Assembly (NCBI GenBank): GCA_028564675.1
Contig: JAOVVO010000069.1
Location: 1 to 64,000, forward strand
Length of the DNA: 64,000 nt
Source: Onchocerca lupi
Lineage: Eukaryota > Nematoda > Chromadorea > Rhabditida > Onchocercidae
Reading direction: 5' to 3'
The position numbers were made by a program, and so were the translations under genes. Of the stretch, positions 10,956 to 24,601 are shown piece by piece; positions within the stretch are counted from its first letter, which is position 1, and every line of letters starts with the position of its first letter. Below the pieces are notes generated by a model, which saw only the letters and a program-made list of their open reading frames with translations, did not search any database and was not told the origin of the DNA.

Positions 10956-11629
10956 ATTAGAAGTAAAAAAAGAATTTCTGTAGAAAATATTTAAAACAAA
11001 TTGGAAGTAAAAAAATGAATTTCTAATTTCTTATGTAAATGTTGTGTGTGAATGATTTTTAAACATTTGAAATGTATACACAAGTACATTGAAGACACTT
11101 ATGAGGGAAAATATTTTTAAATTTATAAAAAATATTTAAAAAGCGTATATCAATCGTAACAGTGCATCATTTCTTTAGGGAATATATTTTAAAAGGAAAA
11201 TTTTTCACTCAATATTAGAGAAATTACAACTACTAAGAAATGAAAAAAAAAAAAAAAAAATGATGCACAATAAAGACTCGTATTTTTAATGATGGTTCCT
11301 AGCAAAATTAGTTAATTAACAAATTTAAATATGACGAATGGAGATAGATATGAAAAAGAGAATTTTTATGGATATACGTCAAAAATTAAATTTCCATTGA
11401 AGAATTTTTTTTTTTTCGTTAAAGAAATAATCAACACAAATTTAAATATAACAAATTAAATATGATGGATTTAAGAAAGAAAATTTGAAAAAAAAAAAAA
11501 GTGCCTACAAGTAAGTCATCAATATATTTCATTTAAAGGAGAGATCAAATTCCCGCGATTACGATAACCCGCCAATAATGCCATGGAAATTTTTTTCGGT
11601 AACACCAAAAAGAGCAGATAACTCTAGGA
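10956..11629. other. AT-rich spacer, nothing recognised
   Basis: It contains A/T homopolymers (11244-11260, 11406-11415, 11489-11500) and no coding or RNA signal that I can support. Confidence 0.4.
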
Positions 11630-11990
11630 TATGTCACATACATAGACATACACAGACATGCATTCGATAATTTTGCATGCTTACATACAAAGATATGCGC
11701 ACGCCAATATGCATAAAAAGCATGGTATATAGATACGTACACATATATGCACACATACATCTGCATACATGCATAAATAATCATCATATAAATATTCCGT
11801 ATACGTAAAAATACTCACGTATACACCCACACACGCAGGTACATCTCACGTAAATACGCAATTATGTACGTACAAATAGTACTGACATAAAGCAACCCGG
11901 AAGAATGAAAAGATATGGTACATACTGTATCGACCGGAACACACATACACTAACATATAGACAGACGCAGCACATACTACGATAAGACTC
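11630..11990. repeat. degenerate CACATA/CATACA-type simple repeat
   Basis: Irregular alternation of ACATAC, ACACAT and GCATAC units runs through about 360 bp, densest at 11636-11770 and 11811-11860. Reading frames within it give only Tyr/Val/Cys/Met-rich translations and are not genes. Confidence 0.75.
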
Positions 11991-12331
11991 TCTGGACACG
12001 GTAGAGAAAAAGAAAGGAAGAAACGGTGGTTTGCGATCTCTTCGCTACAATGCTACAAATGATATCTCGCTTCTCGATTTTTTCTCTGCTCTTCTGCAGC
12101 ACATTTTTATCATGCTATTCTGAGACAAATTATGCTTTCTCAACAATGTCTGCAGTCTCATGTAATCATGAACTTTTTTGTTTTCTTAACTATTCTGCAT
12201 CATCATTAAATATTTAAAGTTTTAGATCAGCGTCGCTGAAAGTTATAGACAGTTAAGGCGGCAATACGAATATCGGCTTGGTGCCAATTTTTGAGTTCGT
12301 GATTCTCTGATTACGATTGTTTGAATTTTGG

Positions 12332-12419
12332 TCCGGTTTGTCTACGGAAGGTGTCACTAGATTGTTCGTTCCGGTTTCTGCACGGAGAGTGTCGCCGGAT
12401 TGTTCATTCCGGTTTGTTT
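12332..12419. repeat. 38-bp tandem repeat, about 2.3 copies
   Basis: Units at 12332-12369 and 12370-12407 share TCCGGTTT, ACGGA, GTGTC and GATTGTTC blocks, and a partial third copy starts at 12408. The repeat is more GC-rich than its surroundings and lies about 400 bp upstream of the first recognised PTPA exon, so it may be part of the promoter or 5' UTR. Confidence 0.75.
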
Positions 12420-12804
12420 AATCTTAATTTTTGACTTTGTTTGCTGTATTTGAAACAAAAAGGGAATGTAAAATATAAAATTTTCTGAAGAAGACAGTTA
12501 TAGAATCTGAAACTTCCTGAAAGAGAAAGTTGATATTTTAGAAAACATTAGAAAAACTTATAACTTTCTTAAATATAAAACTTTTCAAGTATGAACTTAT
12601 AAAATTAGAAGATAGCAAACTTTCTGGAGGAGACAGTTATATTTTCCACTCATTCACTTTATTACAGTATAAAAGATAGTTTACCGATAGAATACAGTGA
12701 TTTCCGTCATGTAGTCTAGTTATGAAATGATATTTAGTTATATAACTTATTGAATAATTTTTTCATGATTCGCAGAAGATCTAATAACAACATGATATTT
12801 GCAG

Positions 12805-15800
12805 ATTTATCAGACACTACCGTCATACTGATCGTTGGAATCTGTTGAATTGGGAATATTTAGCACAAAAATCGGAATCGATGACTAATGCAGTTGAATC
12901 GGTTAGGGATAAATACTGTCGTCCGGAACGTCACATTTTATCCGTATTCGATCTTACAAAATGGTGTCGCTCAAAGGTGAATTCATTTATTTATCTAGTT
13001 CGGGCTATTCTTCACTTCTTTATTCATCGAAAATTCAGTTTTAGTAAAACTTTTCTCTTATTTCTCACGTTTTGGAATAGTTTCCCTTTAATTTAAATTT
13101 CTTGAAAATATATATGCTCCAGAAAGTTGTGACGAAAGTAGTCTGTCTGTTCGTAGCAGTGTAACTGTGAATCTTGGCTTCAGTTTTACTATCAATAGTA
13201 AGTTTGCTAAAGACAAACATCAAAAAATTTCATCGTTGTTATGAAATAAAAGGAGGGACAGGGACAGTGGCATACTCTTCTGAATGGCTAAATGATGTTA
13301 GATTGATATCGAGTATAGTAGGTTTCGATGTTTTTATGCTTTCATGATTAATGAGAGATGAATAAAAATATTAATTTTAGTTCAATTTTCGAGTCGATGA
13401 TTGTGAAGACTGTTTAAATCACAAATTACTGTGCTAAATCTCGAATTCGACATATTTTTAATGAGATTGTAATTGTAATAGTAAAGATACTTACATAGTA
13501 AATTAGCGAAGTCAGTTACCGTTTGATGAGAGATCTTTATTGTACTTGGCATCATTTCATGTTTTAATATGCTGTTCCCATAACAATGGATAACACATGC
13601 AACAATTTTGCTATAAATAATAGAACTGAATCTTATAAATCAATGTGTTTTTGAATTTTTTTCAGGCTTATATGGAATATATGGCAATGATAAAGGAACT
13701 GAATGATGCAGTTAAAGGTATTATGTCAACGGAAGATATCCCTATAAGTCCAAAAGTTATGGATGCAATTGATATTTTGGACGAACTTCAGGTTTTTTAC
13801 ATTTTTTAGTTTTCAAGATAAATTTCGGACTATTAATTAATGCTTCATGAAGAGGCTTCTCTTGTTTGTTCTATTATAAGTAATGTTTTTTCTTTTTTTT
13901 TGAAATAGTGCTTAATACATTATGTGTCCATAACTTAAATTACAAGAACAAAAATTCAAGTTTCACTTGCCATTTTAGTAATATTAAACTTTACACGCGT
14001 AAAACTCTTCAGCAGTACCTCTCTAACTAAAACTGGCTTACTATCTATATGTATATTATTACTTTAAAAAAAAACATGAGATAGGCTTTCAAAAAAATGT
14101 CAACAAATATTATTTAGAAAATCCATGTTCTACTCTGAACAATGCTATTAGCTATCAAATAGCTAGGATTTCATCTTTTTTTAGAAATGGACATTAGAAT
14201 ATCCACCAGAAGATATGGGGACGCAGCGTTTTGGTAATGTTGCATTTCGTAAATGGTACCAACGTTTAACAGAGGTTTTGCATTTTCGTAAATTGAAATA
14301 GCATTCAAGCAGATATTTGATTTTTCATCATATTATCTATTTTTAACAAGCTTCTGATCCAATTTAATTTCTTTTTAGGAAGCTGATGATATAATTTATA
14401 GCCTTCTAACAGCAGAAAAAAAGAATGCCGTTGTGGAATTACTTCCTTACTTTTTGGATTCATTCGGTAATTCAACCCGAATCGATTATGGATCAGGTTT
14501 CATTTTTTATTTTACACCGTGTTTTTTATCCATGCTTATTTCACAGTTCATTCAGAAATCTTTCAGGGCATGAAGCCTCCTTTCTAATATTTATGCTTTG
14601 CCTACGCAAATTGGGCGTATTTGTGCCATCAGACAATCGCTCACTTGTCCTTCGATTATTTCTGAAGTAAGTTTACTAGTAATCACGTAAATGAATTTTA
14701 TATTATTATTATGCATGATCCGTATTGTCGTTTACTTCATTTGTTATAACTGATTTTCGAACTGTGTATTGTATCTCTAGCTTTGGCTAATTTAAATATA
14801 CTTTTGAATATTTTATAACACGATACGTTATTACGCTCCATATTTGCTTTATCGTTTCCAATTTATTGAATAAATCTAGTGAGATATCATACTTTTTACC
14901 CAAAAAAATTTATCGATGACTGGTGTTGTGTTTCCACTATGTTCCACTTATCTTTTTTCAGATATTTACGACTAATACGATGTCTTCAAACTACTTATAG
15001 AATGGAACCAGCTGGAAGTCGAGGCGTGCATGCATTAGATGATTTTCAATTCATACCTTTCCTATGGGGCAGTTCTCAACTTATCGGTTAGCAGTTATTA
15101 CCAAAAAACAAGCTCAATATTTACTTCTAGATTTTTTTATCCTTCTTGATATTCTTTGTTATAGGAAATAAACGATTGGTACCGGAGTCTTACTTAAAGC
15201 CTGACATTGTCGAAATGCATGCTTCAAAGAACTTATTTTTTGATGCTGTCCAGTACATCAATAAGGTAAGATTTAATTGCCTAAATAAAACTGAATATTT
15301 CTGAGATATTGACAAAAGAGCCCAAAAATCAACTTATCAATAGTTGTTTAATGAACAGTGATAATTTGAGAGGTTAACTTCTTTTATGTTTCTTATTTTC
15401 TCTTTCTTTTTTTCCTTAAAAAGATAAAAAACTTTGTGAAGTAAGTCGACGTAATCAATTGGCTTGAAAAGATAGGGTAAAGATGATTGCCCATTTTAGA
15501 AAAAAAGTTTGAAGGCATGCGATATTAACAGTTTTTCTGTTTCGAATGACCATGCATCAAAATTCCAGCGCCACTTTTAATTTTTAGACAAAAGTTGGTC
15601 CTTTTCATGAGCATTCAAATCAGTTGTGGAATATTAGCGCTGTACAAACCTGGGAAAAGGTCAATTCTGGAATGTTTAAGATGTATGAAGCTGAGGTAAT
15701 CTTTATTAATCAGTATAATAGCTTTCTTATACTTTTTTGCATCTACTTTTTAAGCAACAAAATTTATTGAATTGACTAAAAAATCTCGAGGATGGCTTGA

Positions 15801-16162
15801 AGATCTCCTGAAACGGCAAAATTATATTGAAGTAGTATGACATCAATGTGAACATTTCCCAAGCTTGAAAAAATACAAAATGGGGTACAAAAAACTGAAA
15901 GAATAGACAGTCCTTCTTCACTTCTATACCACTTCTGGAAGTGTCATAAATTTATTTTCTTCAAGTTGCTAAAACTGATTTGACTATATGTTTTCATGCT
16001 TCAATTTTACATTTCCACTTTCAGGTCCTTAAGAAGTTTCCAGTAGTGCAACATTTTCAGTTTGGATCTTTGTTTTCAATAGAACCAGTAAAAGGAGTGG
16101 ATGATCTGAACTTGACTGATGCAGATAATAGTACAACAGAGGCTCCACCATCTAAATGTTAG
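12805..16162 (+). CDS. PTPA: serine/threonine phosphatase 2A activator (PTPA)
   Basis: Nine exons join in frame: 12805-12976, 13666-13791, 14185-14274, 14379-14496, 14567-14666, 14962-15086, 15165-15265, 15588-15695 and 16025-16162 (stop TAG). From the in-frame ATG at 12881 the protein is 333 residues, close to the family's usual length. The first exon is open upstream of this ATG to an acceptor at 12804, so a further 5' exon or trans-splicing is possible. The family hallmarks are clear: NSTRIDYGSGHEASF, TYRMEPAGSRGVHALDDFQF, PFLWGSSQLIG, and HSNQLWNISAV followed by FPVVQHFQFGSLF near the end. PTPA is a peptidyl-prolyl isomerase-like chaperone that uses ATP/Mg to activate the PP2A catalytic subunit in cytosol and nucleus. 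All nine introns checked have GT-AG ends. The Ser/Thr-rich tail after residue 310 is specific to this lineage or poorly conserved. Confidence 0.96.
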
Positions 16163-18309
16163 TGAATATCTAATATTTAACGAATTGGCGGCTCTTCTGC
16201 TGCATCAAAATCATGATTTTATTCTACTGTATTTTTTTTGCAAAAGGTCATTAATGCTGTCGAAATTTTGCCAATTTAAGTAGTAAGAAATCTCTATTAT
16301 ATTGGTGAGAAGAGACTTATTATAATCATGATCCATTTCTAAAGCATACCAATTTCTTGTTTATATTATGTTCACTTTTGGCTTCTCATTTTGCTAATTT
16401 TATGCTTTAATTTATTCTATAAACATCAAAGAATGACAATTTGAACTGTAGCTGCATATTTTATGTTTTTATATGTACAGTAAAGTAATTTTTGAATATA
16501 AGTAAAGTTTGCTTTGTTGTTTGTCATTATATTACTATTTATTTATCGAGTACATATTATCGATTAAAAAAAATGATCCTGATAAAGAATAGTTTTTGGA
16601 TTGAGCGACCATTAATAAAGAATTTGACAGAGAATTCATGTCATCATGATCGATTTTATTTCCTAAGCCAATGGTGGAAATATTTTGTCTATCTCTCCAT
16701 TGATCAGACATTTTTTTCTTTAATGTAAATTTCAAAAATAATGCAAGCAAGCTGAAAATAAGTTATTCAGTTCATATGAAAAGAGAAAGCGAAAATTATC
16801 AAAATAATAGTTCAGAATTTCATATTTTGTGTTGAACTAATTGTCATTGAATTTTTTTTTTCTGGATTAAATTTTTTCGTTGTTGTTAATGTTCAGTGTT
16901 TGTAACATATCTTCAAATAATATTCGACAAGGAAATATTTTTTAAATAAACTGATTAATATGAAACTAATTTGGTTGTTTCTTCTGTTTTAGAGGCGTAT
17001 TTATTGCACAATCTAATTTGGAAGCAGAAGTATGTTATAGAAGAATTCTAATGACTTTCTCACTCTTGCCATATATTGCTTTTTTAGCAAAAAGAACAAT
17101 TTTTAACTGAAACGCACCTTTCAATATGTGATGTTAAGAAAAAAAAGAAAAAAATATTGCAGATTATTTTTTTAAATGAAAAATTTGCAATATTAATCAA
17201 TGCTAACTTTTCATTTCTTCAAAAGAATAATTCGAACTATTCATATAAATCAGATAAAGACGATAGTTTTATCAAGTTTTTGCTTTCTATAAAGTAAACA
17301 AATGATGGAAGGAGTGATATGGAATGAATTGTACTGATGTTAAATTTGTGACTGAGAGTTTGAATCATGAAGAAATCTGGAATTAACGAGTTATGTTGAG
17401 TAAAATCAGTGAGAGAATGACAGGTTAAATGACAGGTATAAATAATAGGGAAAGTCCAACAAATTTTAGCTGTTTAGCATTATAGGACATTCTGGAAAAA
17501 GTACATCAAAAGTTTGATGAAAATTCACAGGAAAGATGTTTTAAGTTCCGCTGGCATGCTATAGAATATTATTTTTGCCATTGATCTTATGGTAATTTCT
17601 ACTATTGCATTTGTAGCAAATGAATTGAAATATTTGCGAATAACGAATAATGATTAATTTAATTATAATAAAATATTTCAGCTTGAGAAATCAGTTTATA
17701 AGAAATAATGCAGTTTATGTTGATAATGTAGAAATAATGCAAAATATGCAGTTGATGAGAAATAATCAACTAGAATTTCAAGTTTTATTATTGATTTATC
17801 ATTAATGAAAAAGAAATTCGTCCTTTATTTTTAATCTTACTTCATATTACTCCATTAATTCATTACAATAATTATGCAAAAATGATGATATTCAGATGGA
17901 AAAAATAATCTTTAAATGTTGCAATTGTGACATCACAAAGCATTATTGTTCACAGAAGTTTTGAAGTCGGTTGATTCATTTTATTTCTTTTTGCTTCCAA
18001 AAAAATTCATCAAGACATTTGGACATTATGTAGGAATGGTAACGATTGGTTAGTATCAAAATGTGGTGATGATATATGTTTCAGAAGATTCAGAATTTCC
18101 GAAAATCGAAATCAAAGATAATTTAATTAGAAATGTTTTTTGACGATTCGGGCTAGCATCCATCGGCAGTGCTATATACATTCATTGATTTATTGATCAT
18201 GGCAATTTTAGTTTATAAAAAAAGCTTTTATTATAATCCATTAAAGGTTTGGCTTTATACGGTTCAAGTTTCAAGGCTTCAGTTAATAGCTTTCTATACT
18301 GTTTCTTAG
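16163..18309. other. intergenic, AT-rich
   Basis: This is 2.1 kb between the PTPA stop and the next plus-strand exon. Only short chance frames (for example 16492-16728 and the overlapping minus-strand frame) are present, and I assign no function. The pair ATGACAGGTTAA / ATGACAGGTATA at about 17417 and 17428 is a short tandem repeat. Confidence 0.4.
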
Positions 18310-20410
18310 ATGACTGATAATAGCGCGACAAAAGTTCAAGTTGTACCACACGAAGAATGCGTCACTATCGATAACCAAATGATGATTGAAAATCCAATAA
18401 AATCAGTAAGATCTAAGTAATATGAGTATTTTTCATATTAGTATGAATTTCGCATATGTTTTTTTTTTTTTTTTTTTGGAATTCACGTAGCTTTCATCGC
18501 AAATTTTAATAAATAAACTTTTTTTCCTTGATTTTCAAACCATAGAAGTGACTTTTTTATTTCATAAGGAAGAAAAAAATGGAACTCTCAGATAAAGGAA
18601 AGTTTGTAAAGCATCTATTTTCCTGTCGAGTAACACAGAGATCAAATGTTTCAACAAATTAAACGTTTTTAATATTTTTTCATTAAACAATTTTAGCTCG
18701 AATAAATGACATTTGTCCCTCAATCAAATATCCTAAAGTTTTGGTAATTCGTTCATGACATCGTTTTTCTTCCCATCAATTTCTTTATCACCAGTCTTTA
18801 AATCTCCTCTTTCATTGATAATATTATCGTCGATATCCTCTTTTCACTGTTTAATTAAAAAATTGATAAGGATAAAATCGACCAGAAATCCCATATAGAT
18901 GATGAGTAATTATATTTTTTGCATTTTAGATAAGAGGAAAATCGGAAACTGTACGAATAATTGATGAAAACTTTGAAGATGATTCCACAGAGGTAGATAA
19001 AATGGAAATGAGCAAAATCAGCGATGATATGCTTAAAAAATTGTTATTGTGTGATAAGAATGAGCAGAAAAATGATGCAAGTAAAATTGAAGGTCCGAAT
19101 ATCAATTAATTTCTGTTGTCAAATTCAAAAGTTAGCACATCAATAGAACGGAATACGTTTTTATTCTTAATATTTATTCCATTTAAAGAAAATTGTACAG
19201 GTTGAAAGAAAAAATTCCAATCTTAATTAATTTACGATTGCCAGAAAGTCCACCAAAAACATCAGAAGAACTTGAGGAAGAGGAATTACTTCGAGAGATT
19301 GCCAAGAAACCTTTGGAATCGTTTAAAAATATGAAAGATATACCGGATGCTATAGCAAAAACTTATTATAAAGTGACAAAATTTATCATTATTTCATTTA
19401 ATTGAATCATTTTAAAAAAAAAAGAAAAATGAATTTCGCCAAATTTTTAAAACTTAATGAAGAATTTAAGTGATTTTAATACAATACTTCTTTTGTTGCC
19501 TTTATTTAAAAATTTAAAAAAAGCAGGATATCGTTCGTCGTTGGAAAGAATCAGAAGCACGCATCAAAGAAACTGAAAACCTTCTGTTGAGCGTAAAATA
19601 TGAAGAACGTTCCTTAGAGGAGGATCGTCTAGAGATTCTTGGTGAATTGTTAGACAAAGCAAATCAGTCATTCGAAATTTATGAAGAGCACGAAGTGAGC
19701 CATATTTGAGGGAAAATTTCATCAATTTGCCGTTAAAATCAGCAGAAGAAGAGGAATTAGTTAAATTACTTAATAAAATTGAAGTGAAAGTTCCATTGGC
19801 AAAATTAGTTCTAAGTAAATTTTTTTTTTTTTCAAAATTTTTCTGAACAAAATTGGTCAGGAAATTTTAAATATCTCGTGCGCTGAACTTTCACTGTTCG
19901 AATATCGCAAAAGATCTGAAGATTTTGCAGAATCGTAAAGTTCCATATGGTCATCGAATTGTTCTTGAAGCACGATTGTTGATGGTTTTCAATAATGCAA
20001 TCAATCTTATTTATAAAATTATTGATGAATTTGATAAACTCAAAGATGATCAAATCGGTGTGAATGATGAAAGAGATGTAAGGTTTTTTCTTGAATAAAA
20101 AATTTTGTCTGAAATATTATAGCTTCATGAAAATGCTAAATTAGATTTATATCATCAAAATTTAATAAGGATACTATTATGCATTAAATCTCTGGAAAAA
20201 GCTCACGATATTACCATTAAACCGTTTCTCTTGAATCTGTCTGCCGATATGAAAATTTTGAATTTAAAATACTGTAATTTCAATAAAAAAAATTTCACAT
20301 GGAGTGAGCGTATTTTTCAGCAACTTCGTTATGAAATCCGTTATTGTGATGCAGTTTATACGGAAGTTCATGAACGTTTTCTGAAATCCTATTTAGAAAT
20401 GGATTGGTGA
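18310..20410 (+). CDS. unrecognised coiled-coil protein, reading frame broken at two exon junctions
   Basis: Coding-like exons are 18310-18405 (ATG directly after an AG, 32 codons), 18930-19080, 19189 or 19201-19372, 19527-19694, 19746-19814, 19914-20077 and 20123-20410 (stop TGA). The protein would be about 370 residues, hydrophilic, rich in Glu, Lys and Leu, with coiled-coil-like stretches (TSEELEEEELLREIAKK; KYEERSLEEDRLEILGELL) and a basic C-terminal third. The joins 19080-to-19189/19201 and 19694-to-19746 each need one more base than a GT donor gives: the sites read CAAG-TAAAA and GAAG-TGAGC where AAG-GTAAAA and AAG-GTGAGC would restore frame. Without that, the first two exons end at a stop at 19108-19110 (91 residues). 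The acceptor at 19913 (CAAAAG) is weak. This may be a decaying gene, two genes, or consensus errors. No family was recognised. Confidence 0.6.
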
Positions 20411-20768
20411 AATCATTGATGTAAAATTATCATATTTTATTTCAAAATGATTAAAAGAATTTTTTTTTTTTTTTAAATGGTGATCAAAATGCTAAAACAT
20501 CATGAAATGAAATATATTTGTAGAACAAAATGTTTACATTAACCACGGTTCGATTAATTTTGTTTTGAAATTTTGAGAAAAAAATTTGTTTTTCTTCATT
20601 TCACAATTCGAAAAAACAATGCAAATAATGTAAACCAATTTCTAACGCAATTAATGATAATACCAATAACTTGCTTCCTAAATAGATTCCAATTCAAAAA
20701 CTTTAGAAAAGTCCAATCTGAAAAAAGCAAATGACCGTGAAGAAAGGAAGATAGAAAATTATTCATTG

Positions 20769-20990
20769 ACTAGCTGAACGGGGCCAAGCCCAGTATGGCC
20801 AATTCAGCTAATCTATATAAATAAAAATGTCAATGTTCGTTTGTTCAAAAATCATAAATCTCGGAAAGTTCATAAAAACGAGTCTTATCTATATTAATTC
20901 AAAATCTTAGACATCGTTAAAGTCCTTACTATTGCTTTGAAATTCCGATAAAACGTTGCATTCGAATATGCTCATGTTTTTGCACACACA
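20769..20990 (+). mobile_element. MITE-like element, copy 1 (divergent)
   Basis: It starts with a GC-rich flank (GACTAGCTGAACGGGGCCA) followed by ATCTATATAAATAAAAATGTCAATGTTCGTTTGTT. It ends near the shared block ACGTTGCATTCGAATATGC. It matches copies at 24142, 24416, 31996 and 33605 in the same order of blocks. The right terminus was not located. Confidence 0.55.
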
Positions 20991-23900
20991 TTGCTATTAT
21001 TTATTATTACTTATTACGCAATAATTACAAATCAATAATGAAAAAATTCTGCTCGGTGATACCAGTAGATGTAAATGTGATGTTAAGAAATATATTTCGA
21101 TTAACAGATACACAAATGTTAGCAAAATTTTTAATAAAATTTTTTCACTAATAAAATCATTATATAAAGCTTGAAAAATTAAATAAATCGAGACGCCGAA
21201 GATGATCTATACATTGAAACAATTTGTTGAACTTTCAAAAATTGATGAATTAGGATTGATAAAAGAATATGTGAACTGTTTTCACTAGCGGTGAATTGTT
21301 TAATGAAGGATGAAAGGATGATTTCAAAAAGCTTAAAAAGATGGAAAATGCCAGGACTAGAGAAAAATGACTGAAAATTTCAAGGAACATATCACTGTGT
21401 CCACTTTAAGTAACATGATATAATTGATTCAACTCCAGGAAACTTGCTAACAATTGAGTTAAATGCAGGAAATCTGGCAATATTGATATTTGGAAGATTT
21501 ACTCATAAACATATTTCATAAGTCACTGCACCAAAGTTTATTTTTGTTTTTATTTTTGGGAAAAGTATAGAATAAAATGAATTTCTAAATTTGCTTCATT
21601 CTTCTTTGTTTTCATTTCACATAAACACATTTTTATATCGGCACTTGTCTTCTGAAAAAAAAAAACTTGATGATGCCAGCTGTAGGAAAAGCAATTAAAC
21701 TGGAAACTTCCTATTTTCGTATTCTAATATGCCGCAATTCCCAAATTTCTAATCAATAATATGAGCAAGTTACTGATTAGATGATGATTTGACTTTACAA
21801 AAAAAAAATTCATCTTATACTGGACTTCATCTGTTTTCGGAAAAAGCTTGTGATAAACACAAAAACCAATTTTAACACATTTCATTCCGTGCTATATCAC
21901 TTGTTCCTTAACTGATGATCGATTAGCTAATAATTTATTGCTTGTTTTCGATATTCCTTCATATCTGTATTTTTATTGATTTTTAGTTTTTAAGAATTGA
22001 AAAGCATTAATGATTTATTTTTAGAACGCTGTACATACCAAATATTTTCATCGTTTTCATTTCCTTTGGGATAATTCATTATAAATGGTTGTAATACTCA
22101 AATAGTTGCATTTCATTTTTATTTCAACAGAAAACAAAAAATAAAAAAAATTTTTTAATCCTAAATTTTACAAACAAATTTAATGTTTAATAGATGATCA
22201 ATCAGTAATTGTCTATTAATAGTCGATTAAAAGGAATAGAAGATTGTTATACTTCAAATGCTACCACTTTGCTTCTACGCTAGATACTTTAAGATTGCAT
22301 TTCTTTGCAATGTGTTTGTTTCTTTTGACATCGTTGAAATATTAACCTATGTTTGAGTAATTCTTAATTCTTTTTCTGAATCGCTCTATCACATCCTTTT
22401 TCTTGATTCTTATCTTAGAATCTTTTTCTAAATCCTTACTTTAGAATTTTTTTCTGAATCCTATCTAATAATTCCTTTCCTGATCCCTATCTTGGAAATT
22501 TCTCTTCTCGAACCCTATTTTAGTTTCCTCCTCTAAATTAAACAATGCCATTTTTATCACATACTCTTTTTTAAGGATAGAATTAAAATCGTTAATCCTA
22601 ATTTCGAATTATTTTCTTCGGTGATTTTGATGGCATCTCCTACATCGTGCGTTTTTTGTATACTCTGATAATATAATAAATAATAACTTGAATATGATAA
22701 CAATCATTATTTTCCATTTCATCACTATCAAAATCATCTTCTATTTCTCTAATTTATGATCAACAAATCGTGCAATATCATTGTTAAATCAACTGCTATT
22801 ACTATGCAAAAATAATTTTTACCGAAAGTAGCTGCAGATATTTCAAGTAATGAATATAAATTTTCCTTAATAAAACAATAATAATTCTTGCACATTTATT
22901 TTCAATTTTATAATTTATCATTTCCCTTTTTTAAAAAAAAAAAAAAAAAAGAAATCTTTCCATGTTTATTTTAACACAGCATTTTAAAAAAATTGGGGAA
23001 CGAAATGAGATAGTGTGTTTGAGGTTGTATTTCATTGAATTAAATGGATATGATCATTTTTTCTCCCAACTTATGCACTCTTTTCTCATTCTATTTTATT
23101 TAAATTCTATAAAATTTTTTTATTTCAATTTTTCAGAATTTATACCGCCTATTGTTAAGCATAGAATTTTTGGAGCAATATAATTTGCATTTGTAATTTT
23201 TTTGGGATTAAACAAACGTGTCATGCAAAAAATTGCACGTTATCATTGTTAGCTGATGCAATTTTATTGACCAATTTTTTTCAAATCAAATGATAAACAT
23301 TTACAAAGACAAGCAACAGAGCCAAAAACGATCAAACAACAAAATGCTTAAGAGAAATTTTGCTATAATTGATTAAAATTTGACCAGGGAATTTGAATAT
23401 TTAACAGAATTTTATACATTTTCCTGAGAAATGATATTTATATTTAGTGAATCCCATATTATAGTATTTACATAATAATATAGATATTTAAAAATCATAA
23501 GGCTCAAGAATGTGAATTCGAATTGTTTCTTGAAAAAATTAGGAGACTAGGAATTTCTAACTTTTTTTTGCCGCAAATATCCATTTGAAATTATCGTCTG
23601 CTGGAAGTATTCCTATTGCTATTCTTCAACAAAATTAAATTACTTCCAACATCTTTAAAATATCTAATTTTTCTCTTTTCCTCACTCATCTTTATTACCG
23701 CTTCATTTTGCTGTCCTTCTTATGATTGGATGAAAAAAAAAAAAAGTTGTTCCTATGGGAATTTCATACATCTCTCTCTCCCATTCACTGTCTTTGACGT
23801 TCATTTACATTAATAGATATATCAATTTCCCCCTAGAAACAGGCAACCCAAATCTTCCAATAAAAAAACTTAAAATGGTCACTTTTTTTCTTTTTTTAAA

Positions 23901-24141
23901 ACCAAAATGCTTAAATGACAAAAAAAAAAAAAAAAAAATCCACTCTACGAAAATTTCATTTGCATGAAAAAATACATTATTTTCTCATTTCCTGTCGAGT
24001 GAAATGGATGAGAAGAAATGAAGTCATCATTCCAGTGTACAGTTGAAGTTCACATCCAACCAGGAATAATTGTTTTCCCGGAACATTCAAATACTTATAC
24101 TATTTCAAGCATATTGCTTGATATTTTCAATTTTAATTTGC

Positions 24142-24262
24142 ATATATCTATATAAAAAAAAAAATGTAAATGTTCATTGTGGCTCTTGACACAGTGTTTC
24201 AAATTCTCCACCGATTGATTTAAAATTTTTACACAACGTTGCATTCGAATAGATGCGTGTTT
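24142..24262 (+). mobile_element. MITE-like element, copy 2 (truncated)
   Basis: It shares the left end (ATCTATATAAAAAAAAAAATGTAAATGTTCATTGTGG), the CACAGTGTTTCAAA block and the GTTGCATTCGAATAGATGCGTGTTT block with copy 3. The right inverted terminus is not evident before copy 3 begins. Confidence 0.6.
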
Positions 24263-24415
24263 CAGCATAGATATACCAACTTTCTTTTTTATCTGTCCAT
24301 AAGTATAAATATATTTACCGCCAAAACGCCGTAAGAGTAAACATATTTCCCGCCAAAACGCTCAAAGTGAGGTCAACCAATCATTGATTTACTGCTAGAT
24401 AGTAATCGACAAATA

Positions 24416-24601
24416 ATCTATATAAATAAAAATGTAAATGTTCGTTGTAGCTTTTGACACAGTGTTTCAACTTCCTCATCGACTGCTTTGAAATTTTGAA
24501 ATAACATTGCATTCGAATAGACGCATGTTTTCATACCTACATTTTTTTTGCTGTCACAAGTGTGACAGATAAAAGTGAGCGAAATTTTTATTTATATAGA
24601 T
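24416..24601 (+). mobile_element. MITE-like element, copy 3 with terminal inverted repeats
   Basis: The left end ATCTATATAAATAAAAATG is mirrored at the right end by a stretch ending ATTTTTATTTATATAGAT (reverse complement ATCTATATAAATAAAAAT). The body carries the CACAGTGTTTCAAC and ACATTGCATTCGAATAGACGCATGTTT blocks. At about 186 bp with no coding capacity it fits a small non-autonomous DNA element. A further partial right end lies at 24625-24670, next to GACTAGCTGGATG. Confidence 0.65.

Noticed and set aside
19695..19745. Reading straight through this stretch as exon
   Set aside because: The frame before it hits TGA at once; a 51-bp intron ending TCAGCAG explains it better, leaving only a one-base frame problem.
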